This document shows positions 15,351 to 24,020 of a DNA stretch of 26,096 bases, piece by piece (within the stretch, counting starts at the first letter, position 1; each line of letters starts with the position of its first letter). Location: contig DIFZ01000041.1 of NCBI GenBank assembly GCA_002419385.1, positions 1 to 26,096 on the forward strand, written 5' to 3'. The notes beneath the pieces are model-generated. The model did no database searches. It had not been told where the DNA came from and saw nothing but the letters and a program-made list of their open reading frames with translations. Source of the DNA: Geobacter sp. UBA5735 (GTDB taxonomy: Bacteria > Desulfobacterota > Desulfuromonadia > Geobacterales > Geobacteraceae). The position numbers and the translations under genes were made by a program.

Positions 15351-15719
15351 CGCAGCAGAAACTATCGCTCCCGGTACAGGGAGAGAGTAATGCCGTCACA
15401 TCGTGACACGTTCTCAACAACAACTGTTGGCAACCTGTGGATAATCCTGTTCAGCAAAACGGAAAGTACCATTATTTCTGGAGGTGCCTGCAGTTTGCCC
15501 AATTCGTAATCAGCCGGAGTTTGCTTAACATATTCGATAGGTTATGCAAATTCCGGCTGATTTCAATGAGTTCTGGACGAGGAGGTTTCGCAGAGGGCGG
15601 CTATCTGCCCGATATATTTCCGGTTATATAACAGTGCACATTTTCGTGCAGCCGGGTTTCCACGTGCCGGCGACGCACAGAGCCTGATTTCCTCCCCCCT
15701 TTATTCAACTCGCGACTAT
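15351..15719. other. Intergenic region with palindromes
   Basis: No gene is seen between the exported-protein gene and the rhomboid gene, whose 3' ends face each other. Short hairpins CTCCC/GGGAG (about 15380) and GTCAC/GTGAC (about 15405) follow the plus-strand gene, without U tracts. A 55-base imperfect palindrome lies at 15508-15562. TGCAC/GTGCA near 15640 is too short to call a terminator. Confidence 0.55.
15508..15562. repeat. 55-base imperfect palindrome
   Basis: Two 25-base arms, starting AATCAGCCGGAGTTTGC and ending GCAAATTCCGGCTGATT, match at 22 of 25 positions around the loop TTCGA. As RNA it would be a long hairpin on either strand. It lies between convergent genes, so it may act as a bidirectional stop or be a copy of a dispersed palindromic repeat. 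Confidence 0.7.
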
Positions 15720-16685
15720 TCACCATCGAGCACCCCATGCAAGCGCCATCATCCATGACGCTGCCACCACACTTGCGGAAAAAAGCGACAGCATCATGTC
15801 AGGCAAGCGGCCCGGCCTCCCCCGTTTTCCCACTAGGTACCCGGCAGGCAGTCCCATGGCAGCACCCACCATGAAACCGCACAAATGTGCGCCCAGATCG
15901 GTACGCTCGCCTTCGGTTCCCAGGAGGGCGAGCAGTGCTACTGCGCCTGCAAACGGAAGAAACCACTGCTTCCACGTCTGACGGCGGTGCCGGGAGATGT
16001 TGAGCGAAGCGAGGAGCCCTACGGCTCCGAAGACAAGGGTTGATGAACCGACCGAACTATGGTCCAGAGGCTGGAGCACGGCATTCACCAGATTGCCGAG
16101 CACGCCGGCGCACAACAGCAGTGCCCAGCCAAGCCCCGAACCCAGGTAGCGGCAGAGAAAAACGATGAATATCCCGCCGATCGCCAGGTTGCCGAGAAGG
16201 TGCAGGGAGTTCGCATGAAGGGTGAGAGCGGTCACCAGTCTCCACCACTGGCCGTTGAGGATCAGTTCGCTGTCGGCGCTGCCGATTGCCATCCAGGCAG
16301 GCATCGCCTCACCGGGCCACCAGACCCCGAGGCGGATCAGGTTGTGGAACAGGGCGAACAGGAGCAGATTGGACAAGGTAACGAGGGTGTTGTCCGCAAA
16401 GGGCGGGGCTGCCGGGGGGACGGGGGGCCAGTCGCGGTTTTCCTCCTCAAAAAGCACCAGCTCCTCAATAGCTGCGGCACGGTAAGCGGCAGGCACCAAC
16501 AGCTGCGGGGCGTCGCCGCTCCGTTCCAGCCGGAAGGGAATTCCGCGGGCTTCAAGCACCAGTGCCCACTGTCGGGCCTTTCCCGTCGGCACGCCTTCCC
16601 GGCAACCGCTGCTTCCCAGATCGGACGGTATGGCCAGCCACTCCTCAGCAGCCATGGTCGTCATGGTTTCCATCCCCTCATCCAT
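15720..16685 (-). CDS. Rhomboid-family intramembrane serine protease
   Basis: This is an integral membrane protease of the inner membrane, with substrates unknown. The protein is up to 321 residues. It has a soluble N-terminal region of about 100 residues with an acidic VLFEEENRDWPP segment, then about seven hydrophobic helices. The rhomboid marks are H157-x4-H162-x3-N166 in TLHANSLHLLGN, the serine motif GSSTLVFG with S215, and the catalytic H267 in LGAHLCGF. In the usual GxSG motif the last Gly follows the catalytic Ser; here it is Thr, which is unusual and could alter the oxyanion site. Three in-frame ATGs (16685, 16673, 16664) compete. The last has GAGGGG at 9 bases and may be the true start. 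Confidence 0.88.
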   Translation of the reverse strand: MDEGMETMTTMAAEEWLAIPSDLGSSGCREGVPTGKARQWALVLEARGIPFRLERSGDAPQLLVPAAYRAAAIEELVLFEEENRDWPPVPPAAPPFADNTLVTLSNLLLFALFHNLIRLGVWWPGEAMPAWMAIGSADSELILNGQWWRLVTALTLHANSLHLLGNLAIGGIFIVFLCRYLGSGLGWALLLCAGVLGNLVNAVLQPLDHSSVGSSTLVFGAVGLLASLNISRHRRQTWKQWFLPFAGAVALLALLGTEGERTDLGAHLCGFMVGAAMGLPAGYLVGKRGRPGRLPDMMLSLFSASVVAASWMMALAWGARW

Positions 16686-16966
16686 AGGTACAGTCTATCC
16701 GGAAACTCCAAAAAGACACGTATGAAGTTTCCAATACGGAAACGAGGGACAGTATCCCAGATACTCACCGGCTCGTCACGGCGGACATTCATGACGGCAC
16801 GTGGATACCCAAAGACACTCGGAAAGCCCTGAACGGCAAAACCTGGCAAGGAAGGGAATTCCTCTACCCTGCAGGGCTTGAGCGGGGGAAAAAAACCTGC
16901 TGGACACATCCGGCTTTCGCAGTGTACGCTGTCCGATCAAACAAGGATCACAAGGAGAGCTCCCGC

Positions 16967-18313
16967 ATGGATTTCATCGCCGATCTGCACGTCCACTCAC
17001 CCTATTCCAGAGCGACCAGCATTTCGTGCGATCCGGCGGGGCTGTTCACCTGGGCCCGCATCAAAGGGATCAACGTGGTCGGAACAGGTGATTTCACCCA
17101 TTCCGGGTGGCTCGCACGCCTCAAGGAAGAACTGGTTTCAGCGGAACCGGGATTCTTCCGGCTGCGCAACGAAAACGTGCCGCCGCTCCTCCCGGGCGTT
17201 TCACCGCTCGACACCCCGGTCCGCTTCATGCTGTCCGCCGAAATCAGCTGCATCTACAAAAGGCACGGTTCGGTGAGGAAGATTCACAATCTCATCTACG
17301 CGCCTGATATCACGTCAGCGGATCGCATCACAGCCAGGCTGCGCAGAATAGGCAACCTTGAGTCGGACGGCCGCCCAATCCTCGGGCTGGACTCGAGAGA
17401 TCTCCTGGAAATCGTCCTGGAAGAGGCACCGGAAGGATTTCTCGTCCCGGCCCATATCTGGACTCCGTGGTTTTCCCTGTTCGGCTCGAAGTCAGGGTTC
17501 GACACCGTTGAGGAATGCTTCGGAGACCTGGAGCACCAGATATTTGCCCTGGAAACCGGCCTGTCTTCAGACCCGGCCATGAACCGCACGGTCTCGGCAC
17601 TGGATCGCTTCGCCCTCATCTCCAACTCCGACTGCCACTCGCCGTCCCGTCTCGGCAGGGAAGCAAACATTTTCTCGACCGGATTCGACTTCCACTGCCT
17701 GCGTGATGCCCTGAAGAAAAACTCGCGGGAAACATTCCGGGGCACCGTCGAATTCTTCCCTGAAGAAGGGAAATACCACCTTGACGGACACCGCGGCTGC
17801 GGGATCTGCCTGGAACCGGCGGAAACCCGGCGGGTTGACGGGCGCTGCCCCGTCTGCGGCAAGCCGGTTACCGTCGGGGTCCTCAACCGGGTTATGGAGC
17901 TTGCCGACCGGAAGCGCCCCAGATTCCCGCGGGAATCACCGGAAGTCTTCAGCATGGTACCGCTGCCCGAAATACTTGGAGAGATCTGTGCGGTGGGACC
18001 GGCCTCGAAGAAAGTTGCGCATTTTTATAGCCGCCTCATTGCCCGTTTCGGCTCCGAATTCGGCCTTCTGCTCCTGGCATCGCTGGAAGAGATCCGTGGT
18101 GAGTCGCCGTTCCTGGCCGAGGCGATCCGCCGCGTCCGTGAGGGTCGGGTTGTCCGCCATGCAGGATATGACGGCCAATTCGGCGCCATACGGCTCTTCG
18201 GGGAAGACGAACGAGCGGAACGTGCGGCCGGGGACAGCCTCTTCAGTTCACCGGGGGCACCAAAAGGAAGGAAAAAGGGCTTTTTTTCGTCAGGCTGTAG
18301 CCTTGACCAGTGA
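16967..18313 (+). CDS. PHP-domain DNA endonuclease, EndoQ-like
   Basis: EndoQ enzymes nick DNA 5' of deaminated bases (uracil, hypoxanthine) and other lesions in archaea and some bacteria. This 448-residue protein starts MDFIADLHVHSPYSRATS, with the PHP metal ligands D6, H8 and H10, then TGDFTH, E92 in SAEISCIY, H163 in PAHIWTPW and D222/H224 in SNSDCHSP. A zinc ribbon follows (C278-x2-C281, C294-x2-C297), and then GYDGQFGAIRLF, a segment I associate with this family. AAGGAG lies 9 bases before the chosen ATG; an upstream start at 16922 has no such site. In related genomes this domain can be linked to a UvrD-type helicase, but here the protein ends about 35 residues after the conserved part. 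Its 3' end overlaps the convergent GGDEF gene by 24 bases. Confidence 0.82.
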   Translation: MDFIADLHVHSPYSRATSISCDPAGLFTWARIKGINVVGTGDFTHSGWLARLKEELVSAEPGFFRLRNENVPPLLPGVSPLDTPVRFMLSAEISCIYKRHGSVRKIHNLIYAPDITSADRITARLRRIGNLESDGRPILGLDSRDLLEIVLEEAPEGFLVPAHIWTPWFSLFGSKSGFDTVEECFGDLEHQIFALETGLSSDPAMNRTVSALDRFALISNSDCHSPSRLGREANIFSTGFDFHCLRDALKKNSRETFRGTVEFFPEEGKYHLDGHRGCGICLEPAETRRVDGRCPVCGKPVTVGVLNRVMELADRKRPRFPRESPEVFSMVPLPEILGEICAVGPASKKVAHFYSRLIARFGSEFGLLLLASLEEIRGESPFLAEAIRRVREGRVVRHAGYDGQFGAIRLFGEDERAERAAGDSLFSSPGAPKGRKKGFFSSGCSLDQ

Positions 18314-20362
18314 CGGAGCTTTTCCATGGCCGGTGGCTGCGGGAGACTGCGGCGAAGGGGAAGAATCAAAATGCACCGCCCTGTTGCGTCCAGCTATCTT
18401 GGCGCGGTGGAGTGCCATCTCGGCAGAGCTGACAAGTGCAGAGACGTCACTGCCGTTCTCCGGGAAAGATGACAGTCCGATACTGACGGTAAGACGGCCC
18501 AGGGGAAGATTCTCCTCGTGAGTGAACCCGGCCCGCTCCACCTCGAAACGGAATCGTTCGGCAACACCGAGGGAATCTTTCCCGGGTGTAGCCGGAAGTA
18601 TGATGCAGAAACGCTCTCCGCTGATGCGCGTGACGATGTCCATCTGCCGGGCGCAGTTCTTCAGCAGCCGTGCGGTCTTCTTCAGCACCACATCCCCTGC
18701 CGCGTGGCCGCAGAGATCATTGTATACCTTGAAATTGTCAAGGTCCACGAGCATGAGCGTAAGATTTTGCTTATGGCGCACCCCGCGGCTGATCTCCTCT
18801 TCCAGCCTGAGATCCAGATACCGCCGGTTATAGAGACCGGTCAAGGGGTCGGTGACGGTCATGTCCTCCAGGCGGGCAGCCTTCTCGCTGAACTCGGTCC
18901 GCTCCAGGACAACGCAGGCATACCGCGCGACCTCGGTCAACAGATCCAGGTCCTCTGCCGTGAAAACGGTTCCGTCGCCCTTGTCCGAAAGATTCAGGAC
19001 ACCGATGACGCTCCCCTTGACACGTAACGGGATGCTGAGAAAAGACTTGGTCCTGAAACGTGTCCGGTTTGCGATCCGAACCCTGGAATCATTCTCTATG
19101 TCCGTTACCAGAAGCGGCTCTCCTGTTTCCGCGACCTTGCCGGCTATGCCGCGGCCTACCCGGGCGCTCATGCTGCGCGCCAGCTGCAGATTCATCCCCT
19201 TTACGGATTCTATCCGCAGATTTCGGCCACTTTCATCCACCAGCATGAGAGAACCGGATGACGCCCGGATAAGGTCCGCCGCGGTCTCGAGGATCGACTG
19301 GTAAACCTCCCGTCTGCTCTCCGCGGCAGATATGGCTGACAGCACCGCCATAAACCGGCTCGCCAGCGAGCTTTCCCTCCTGCGCGCCTCATCCCTGCGG
19401 AACTGCACGATACGCACGGCGATCCGCTCCGCAAGCATGGAAACCAGCAGGCATTCGCGGGGATTGATGTCAGCATCGAAAAAAGCCAGAAAGCCAGTGA
19501 GATCCTCACCCGATGCAAGGGGGACACAGACGGCATGCCCGACGCCGATCTCGGGAAAACAGTCACCCAGCATTGCTGCGGTGAGCCTGACGGTGGCGAT
19601 TCTGTCTCGCGGGAAAAGCAGCTCAAGCCCGCCCTCCGGCAGCGTCCGAAGCATGGCAGGCAAGCCCGCGAGGCCGGACACCCGGCAGTCCCGACCTTCC
19701 CGCAAGCCAATGGCGATTTTTGAGCGGTCGAATACGACTCCCAGTGTTTCCTTGAGCAGTTCCAGCAAAGCAGGAACCGACGGCGTCCTGTCTATCTGGG
19801 AAGCGATTCCCGCAATGGCTTGCAGGCGCTCCATGGTCTTTTCCAGCAGCCGGGTCTGCAGGCTTTCCGTGTCCAGGGTCGCAAGCAGCCTGGACACTTT
19901 CCCCGCGGCATCCTTGACATCCTGGACCGTGGCAGCCGGAAGCTCCTCCAGCCTATCCAGGAGCTGAAACGCGTCGGACTGATCGGATTTCGCCATCTCT
20001 TCAGCCATGAAAACATCGAGCGTGCGGTTCCGCACCCCCCCACCGACGAAACAGTAGCGGATTCCGTCCCGCGGCTGAAAAGGCACGGCAAAATTCATCA
20101 GCCCGGCCCTGCAGCTGAAAACCATGGGTTTTCCCTTGTCGACGGCCAGACTGACGGCTTTTTCGAAGGAGGATTCACACTTTTCGCCGCACTGCAGATT
20201 GGCGGCAAGGAGGCCGCACAGGGGGCCCCCTGCTCCAAGCCTGGTCACGGTGCCGTCCTTTTCATGAAAAAGGGCGAGAAAATAATCCGCGAGAAAGGAA
20301 TAGCCGCGAAGCAGTTCCAGGATTTCCAGCGGTTTTATGCTCGTCGTTTGATCGGGAAACAT
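18290..20362 (-). CDS. PocR-GAF-GAF-GGDEF signalling protein with degenerate active site
   Basis: This 690-residue soluble sensor belongs to the diguanylate cyclase family. A PocR-type ligand domain is at about 15-125 (LQCGEKCESSFEKAVSLA, FSCRAGLMNFAVPF; note C58, C62, C84). A first, weaker GAF domain lies at 180-320, a clear second GAF at 340-490, and GGDEF at 500-665 (TDPLTGLYNRRYLD, VDLDNFKVYND, GHAAGD). The signature reads SGERF (581-585) instead of GG(D/E)EF, so an acidic residue that helps catalysis is Arg. The allosteric I-site RQMD (572-575) is intact at the normal five-residue distance. It may therefore bind c-di-GMP rather than make it. No membrane segment is seen. The start has GAGG at 10 bases. 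It is 82 bases downstream of tldD on the same strand, so co-transcription is possible. Confidence 0.9.
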   Translation of the reverse strand: MFPDQTTSIKPLEILELLRGYSFLADYFLALFHEKDGTVTRLGAGGPLCGLLAANLQCGEKCESSFEKAVSLAVDKGKPMVFSCRAGLMNFAVPFQPRDGIRYCFVGGGVRNRTLDVFMAEEMAKSDQSDAFQLLDRLEELPAATVQDVKDAAGKVSRLLATLDTESLQTRLLEKTMERLQAIAGIASQIDRTPSVPALLELLKETLGVVFDRSKIAIGLREGRDCRVSGLAGLPAMLRTLPEGGLELLFPRDRIATVRLTAAMLGDCFPEIGVGHAVCVPLASGEDLTGFLAFFDADINPRECLLVSMLAERIAVRIVQFRRDEARRRESSLASRFMAVLSAISAAESRREVYQSILETAADLIRASSGSLMLVDESGRNLRIESVKGMNLQLARSMSARVGRGIAGKVAETGEPLLVTDIENDSRVRIANRTRFRTKSFLSIPLRVKGSVIGVLNLSDKGDGTVFTAEDLDLLTEVARYACVVLERTEFSEKAARLEDMTVTDPLTGLYNRRYLDLRLEEEISRGVRHKQNLTLMLVDLDNFKVYNDLCGHAAGDVVLKKTARLLKNCARQMDIVTRISGERFCIILPATPGKDSLGVAERFRFEVERAGFTHEENLPLGRLTVSIGLSSFPENGSDVSALVSSAEMALHRAKIAGRNRAVHFDSSPSPQSPAATGHGKAPSLVKATA

Positions 20363-20444
20363 GGTGGCAAAACCTCATGTCATTCCGTAGCGTTAACCGG
20401 CAGGTCCCTGTTGCGGAACATGCCTGCCGGGATGAAAAAACGTT

Positions 20445-21833
20445 TCACACAGCCCCCCCCACGGTAATTTCAGCAATCAGCAGGGTTGGCTGGGCATCCG
20501 AGACTGGTGCGCCCTGGCCGTCTTTGCCGCAGGTTCCGATGGCGAAACCGAGATCTGTGCCGATTTTTGTCACTTTCTTCAGCACGTCCGGGCCATTTCC
20601 CGTCAGTGTCGCGCCACGCACCGGCTCGCAGACGCAACCCTTTTCGATCAGGTATCCCTCGGACACTTCGAAAACGAAATCTCCGGTAACGGTATTGACC
20701 TGCCCCCCGCCCATTTTCCTGACAAACAGCCCCCGTTCCACTTCCCTCACGATGGACTCGGGAGAAGTATCGCCCGGAGCTATGAGGGTGTTGGACATGC
20801 GCACGATGGGCCTGGCGTGATACGACTCCCGCCGCCCGTTGCCGGTCGAACGGCAGCCGTCCTTCATGGCGGAAAGCCTGTCGTACAGATAGCCTTTCAG
20901 GACACCGTTCTCAACAAGGACCGTCCTTCGGGAAGGCACCCCCTCGTCGTCATGGGAGTAAGACCCCCGGGCATGGGGTATGGTCGGGTCGTCGATGACG
21001 TTCACCAGTGGAGAAGCAACTACAGTGCCAATCCTGCCCGTATAAACGGACATGCCCGCCTGGGCCAGATCCGCCTCCAGCCCGTGGCCGATCGCTTCAT
21101 GGACCATGGTGCCGCCGGCCTCGGACGAAAGGACCACCGGCATCATGCCGGCCGGAGCCTTTGCAGCCGACAGCATCATCAGCGCCCTCCCGGCAGCGGC
21201 GCGGGCGACCTCCTCCGGGCTCCTCTCGTCAAAGAGCTCGAAACCACGACAGGCTCCGATCGGTTCATAGCCGGTCTGGATCACGTCTCCCTGGCTTGCC
21301 ACCACCTGCGCCAGGAACACGGTGCCGGTCCTGCCGGTCTCGATGAACTCGCCGAGGGAATTGGCGATCTGTGTCTTCACCCTGCCGTCCCGGTAGACAA
21401 CCATGACCTGGCGCACCCGGCCGTCCATCCCCCGGGCCGCTTCGTCGGCCCGCCGTACGAGAGCAACCTTGTCCTGCAGCGGCACGGTCTCCGGAGAAAC
21501 CGCTACGGGAAAACCCGCTGCCGCGATTTTCGTCCGCATGTCGATGGGTGCGCCGAATTCGCGGCCCCGCACAGCCCTGCTCACCGTGCCCGCCAGGTCG
21601 AGGAGGGCTGCTTCGGTGATCTCGTTGGTATAAGCGTACGCGGTCCTCAGATCCGATATGACCCGGATACCCACGCCCCGGTCGGTTCCGGCAAGGATTT
21701 TTTCGATCTTGCCTTCCTCGCAGACGACCGCGGTCGAGCTCCCTTCCTCGAAGTAGATGTCCGCGAATTCACCGCCTCCGTATAGTGCCCTGCGAAGAAT
21801 CCGGGAAATATCCATGTCATCGAGTGCCATCAT
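20445..21833 (-). CDS. tldD: TldD-type metalloprotease
   Basis: TldD works with TldE/PmbA as a zinc protease that trims unfolded or ribosomally made peptides, such as microcin B17 precursor and CcdA in E. coli. The 462-residue protein has the metal motif H245-EAIG-H250 (HExxxH) in EAGGTMVHEAIGHGLEADL and the C-terminal GNGPDVLKKVTKIGTDLGF typical of TldD. A strong CAGGAGG lies just before two tandem ATGs; either could start. The start overlaps the end of the DUF4911 gene by 17 bases, so the two are coupled. No tldE partner is in the window. Eight consecutive Gs near the 3' end encode GG just before the stop. Confidence 0.93.
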   Translation of the reverse strand: MMALDDMDISRILRRALYGGGEFADIYFEEGSSTAVVCEEGKIEKILAGTDRGVGIRVISDLRTAYAYTNEITEAALLDLAGTVSRAVRGREFGAPIDMRTKIAAAGFPVAVSPETVPLQDKVALVRRADEAARGMDGRVRQVMVVYRDGRVKTQIANSLGEFIETGRTGTVFLAQVVASQGDVIQTGYEPIGACRGFELFDERSPEEVARAAAGRALMMLSAAKAPAGMMPVVLSSEAGGTMVHEAIGHGLEADLAQAGMSVYTGRIGTVVASPLVNVIDDPTIPHARGSYSHDDEGVPSRRTVLVENGVLKGYLYDRLSAMKDGCRSTGNGRRESYHARPIVRMSNTLIAPGDTSPESIVREVERGLFVRKMGGGQVNTVTGDFVFEVSEGYLIEKGCVCEPVRGATLTGNGPDVLKKVTKIGTDLGFAIGTCGKDGQGAPVSDAQPTLLIAEITVGGAV

Positions 21834-22077
21834 CGGCCTCCTGTATCGTGAAAAAAGTTGTTCCTATCGGGTTGTCGATTTCCGTCATCACCATCTCCTC
21901 CCCGAGAGCGGCCAGAAGGGAATCCACATCCCCGACCAGATCCCGGGGGATTGACAAAACCACGATCCCGTTCCGCGCATCCAGCGTACTGAGCGTCGCC
22001 AGCCCCTCGTGGGCTTCCAGGATGAAGCGAAAATAGGCGATATCGGCCCGTTTGATTCGGAAATAGCGTTCAGGCAT
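21817..22077 (-). CDS. DUF4911-like small protein of unknown function
   Basis: This 86-residue protein has a compact alpha/beta look: RIKRADIAYFRFILEAHEG, then LATLSTLDARNGIVVLSIP, then an acidic VGDVDSLLAALGEEM helix. This pattern agrees with the DUF4911 family as I remember it from Geobacter-type genomes, where it may bind an effector or act as an ACT-like module. I cannot confirm the family without a search. Only a weak GGGA precedes its ATG. It lies 52 bases after gltX and overlaps tldD, so it is part of the gltX-tldD transcript. Confidence 0.75.
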   Translation of the reverse strand: MPERYFRIKRADIAYFRFILEAHEGLATLSTLDARNGIVVLSIPRDLVGDVDSLLAALGEEMVMTEIDNPIGTTFFTIQEADDGTR

Positions 22078-22129
22078 CGCGTCCCGGCATGTTTCGATAG
22101 AAAAACGTTGTCAAGCCCTGGTGGCGCCG

Positions 22130-23530
22130 TCAGCAACCGAACAGCTGCAGCGCCCGGCGTATCCTGCGAAGCGTCTCGTCCCTGCCGAGCACCTCCATCA
22201 CTTCGTAAATGCCCGGTGACGGCGCTCCGCCGGTGAGGGCGAACCTGGCCGGCTGGGCCACCTCCTTCATCTTGACCCCACGATCAGCGCATATGCCGTC
22301 GAAAATGGCCGCAATGTCATCGTGATCGAGCAGTTCCACCTGCTCGATGCGTGCCGCCAGATCAGCGCACAACTCCCGGCCGGCCGGTGCGAATGACTTT
22401 GCCGCGGCTGCAGCGTCATATTCAAAATCCGACCGGTAGTAGATCACCGCACCGTCAGCCATCTCCAGCATGGTGCGGGAGCGTTCCTGCAACGTGCGGA
22501 CAGCCGCCGCCAGATCAGGCCCTCCCGTGACGTCGACCCCACGCTCCTCCAGGAACGGCAGGAGCAGATTCGCCAGCCGGGCGGGATCGCCGGTCTTGAT
22601 ATAGTGGGAATTGAGCCAGAGCAGCTTGTCCGGGTTGAACACCCCGGCAGAGCGCCCCACTCCCTCGATGGTAAACTTGCCGATCAGTTCGTCCATACTG
22701 AATATCTCGTCGTCGCCATGGCTCCAACCGAGCCTGACCAGGTAATTGACCATCGCCTCCGGAAGGTAGCCCATGTCGCGGTACGCCATGACGCTCGTCG
22801 CGCCGTGGCGCTTGGAAAGCCGCGCCTTGTCGGCACCCAGGATCATGGGCACATGGGCGAACTTCGGCACCGGATAGCCCAGGGCCTCGTAGAGGAGGAT
22901 CTGACGCGGCGTGTTGTTGATGTGATCATCGCCACGGATGACCGTGGTGATCCCCATGGTGGCATCGTCGATCACCACGGTGAAGTTGTACGTCGGGGTT
23001 CCGTCCGTCCGCTGTATGATCAGGTCGTCGAGTTCGTCGTTCTGAAACGAGATGCGGCCCTTGATCAGGTCGTCGAATGCGGTCTCCCCCGTGCCGGGGC
23101 TGCGGAACCGGACCACGAAGGGAATGCCGGGACGTTCTTCCTGCAGGTCGCGGCAGGTGCCGTCGTATTTGGGCTTGCGGTTTTCGGCCAGGGCCAGCTC
23201 CCGTTTCCTGTCCAGTTCCTCAGGTGTGCAGTAGCACTTGTACGCCGTTCCCTCTGCCAGGAGCTTCTCAACGAATTCCCGGTAGACGGGAAAACGCTCG
23301 GACTGGTAGAACGGCCCTTCATCCCAATCCAGGCCCAGCCAGGTCATGCCTTCCAGGATGGCGTCGACGGATTCCTGGGTAGACCTGGCCACATCCGTAT
23401 CCTCGATGCGCAGGATGAACGTGCCCTTTTCCTTCCGGGCCAGCAGCCAGTTGAACAGGGCGGTCCGTGCGCCGCCCACGTGGAGGTAGCCGGTGGGGCT
23501 GGGTGCGAATCTCAAGCGAACGTTTGACAT
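22130..23530 (-). CDS. gltX: Glutamyl-tRNA synthetase
   Basis: This class I aminoacyl-tRNA synthetase charges tRNA-Glu with glutamate. From the ATG at 23530 it is 466 residues, a normal length. It starts MSNVRLRFAPSPTGYLHVGG, which holds the HIGH-type motif. Also present are RIEDTDVARST, IRGDDHINNTPRQ and the KMSKS-type ARLSKRHGA, with the helical anticodon-binding domain behind. A GAGGAG about 10 bases upstream supports this start; the TTG at 23548 falls inside the ribosome site and is rejected. It follows yacG by 61 bases. Whether it also charges tRNA-Gln (non-discriminating) cannot be judged here, as no gatCAB or glnS is seen. Confidence 0.97.
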   Translation of the reverse strand: MSNVRLRFAPSPTGYLHVGGARTALFNWLLARKEKGTFILRIEDTDVARSTQESVDAILEGMTWLGLDWDEGPFYQSERFPVYREFVEKLLAEGTAYKCYCTPEELDRKRELALAENRKPKYDGTCRDLQEERPGIPFVVRFRSPGTGETAFDDLIKGRISFQNDELDDLIIQRTDGTPTYNFTVVIDDATMGITTVIRGDDHINNTPRQILLYEALGYPVPKFAHVPMILGADKARLSKRHGATSVMAYRDMGYLPEAMVNYLVRLGWSHGDDEIFSMDELIGKFTIEGVGRSAGVFNPDKLLWLNSHYIKTGDPARLANLLLPFLEERGVDVTGGPDLAAAVRTLQERSRTMLEMADGAVIYYRSDFEYDAAAAAKSFAPAGRELCADLAARIEQVELLDHDDIAAIFDGICADRGVKMKEVAQPARFALTGGAPSPGIYEVMEVLGRDETLRRIRRALQLFGC

Positions 23531-23591
23531 GGTATAAGTACTCCTCAATAGAGATGGTTATCCGGAAAGCAGATCATCATTGACGCGCAGC

Positions 23592-23768
23592 TCACGACGC
23601 ATCCTCTTTTTCACCATCATCATCACGGGCCTTGTCTCCCGCGACACGGTATTCTTCCTTCGCCCAGGCCCCCAGGTCAAACAGCTTGCACCTCTCGGAG
23701 CAGAAGGGCCGGAAAGGGTTGCCCTCCCAGGGGGTTTCTTTCTTGCACATCGGGCATTTGACAATCAT
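23592..23768 (-). CDS. yacG: Zinc-binding protein YacG (DNA gyrase inhibitor family)
   Basis: This 58-residue gene is short and easy to miss. It reads MIVKCPMCKKETPWEGNPFR at the start, then PFCSERCKLFDLGAWA and an acidic tail ending EKEDAS. The zinc motif is C5-x2-C8 and C23-x3-C27, exactly the YacG pattern, and the segment LFDLGAWA is also characteristic. In E. coli YacG binds and inhibits DNA gyrase. GAGGT lies about 10 bases before the ATG. It is the first gene of the yacG-gltX-DUF4911-tldD run. A 68-codon frame overlapping it in another phase on the same strand is a shadow. Confidence 0.92.
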   Translation of the reverse strand: MIVKCPMCKKETPWEGNPFRPFCSERCKLFDLGAWAKEEYRVAGDKARDDDGEKEDAS

Positions 23769-24020
23769 CGAATCAAGACCTCTTCATGCTGGCCCCTGGT
23801 TACCGGATCACACCCGACCACCCCGGGTCATGAAACAAAAAAACCCTGGCTTCGTCGCTCTGCCGGGGCGGATCATCACGGTTCTGCAGGTTTACGAAAA
23901 AGTGAATCATAGCCGGAAACGCCGAAAAAATCAAGCAATGCGTCAGCTCCTTCCTTGGCGTCAGCAGCTTGGAACCATGACTGATTGACGAGGAATGCAA
24001 AGGATGGTATAGCCTTTTCC

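Noticed and set aside
20399..20435. CCGGCAGG...CCTGCCGG inverted repeat between tldD and the GGDEF gene as a terminator
   Set aside because: 8-bp stem with a loop of about 19 bases and no U tract on either strand.
23558..23764. 68-codon minus-strand frame before gltX
   Set aside because: It overlaps yacG in another phase; only the yacG phase shows a real zinc motif and a family match.
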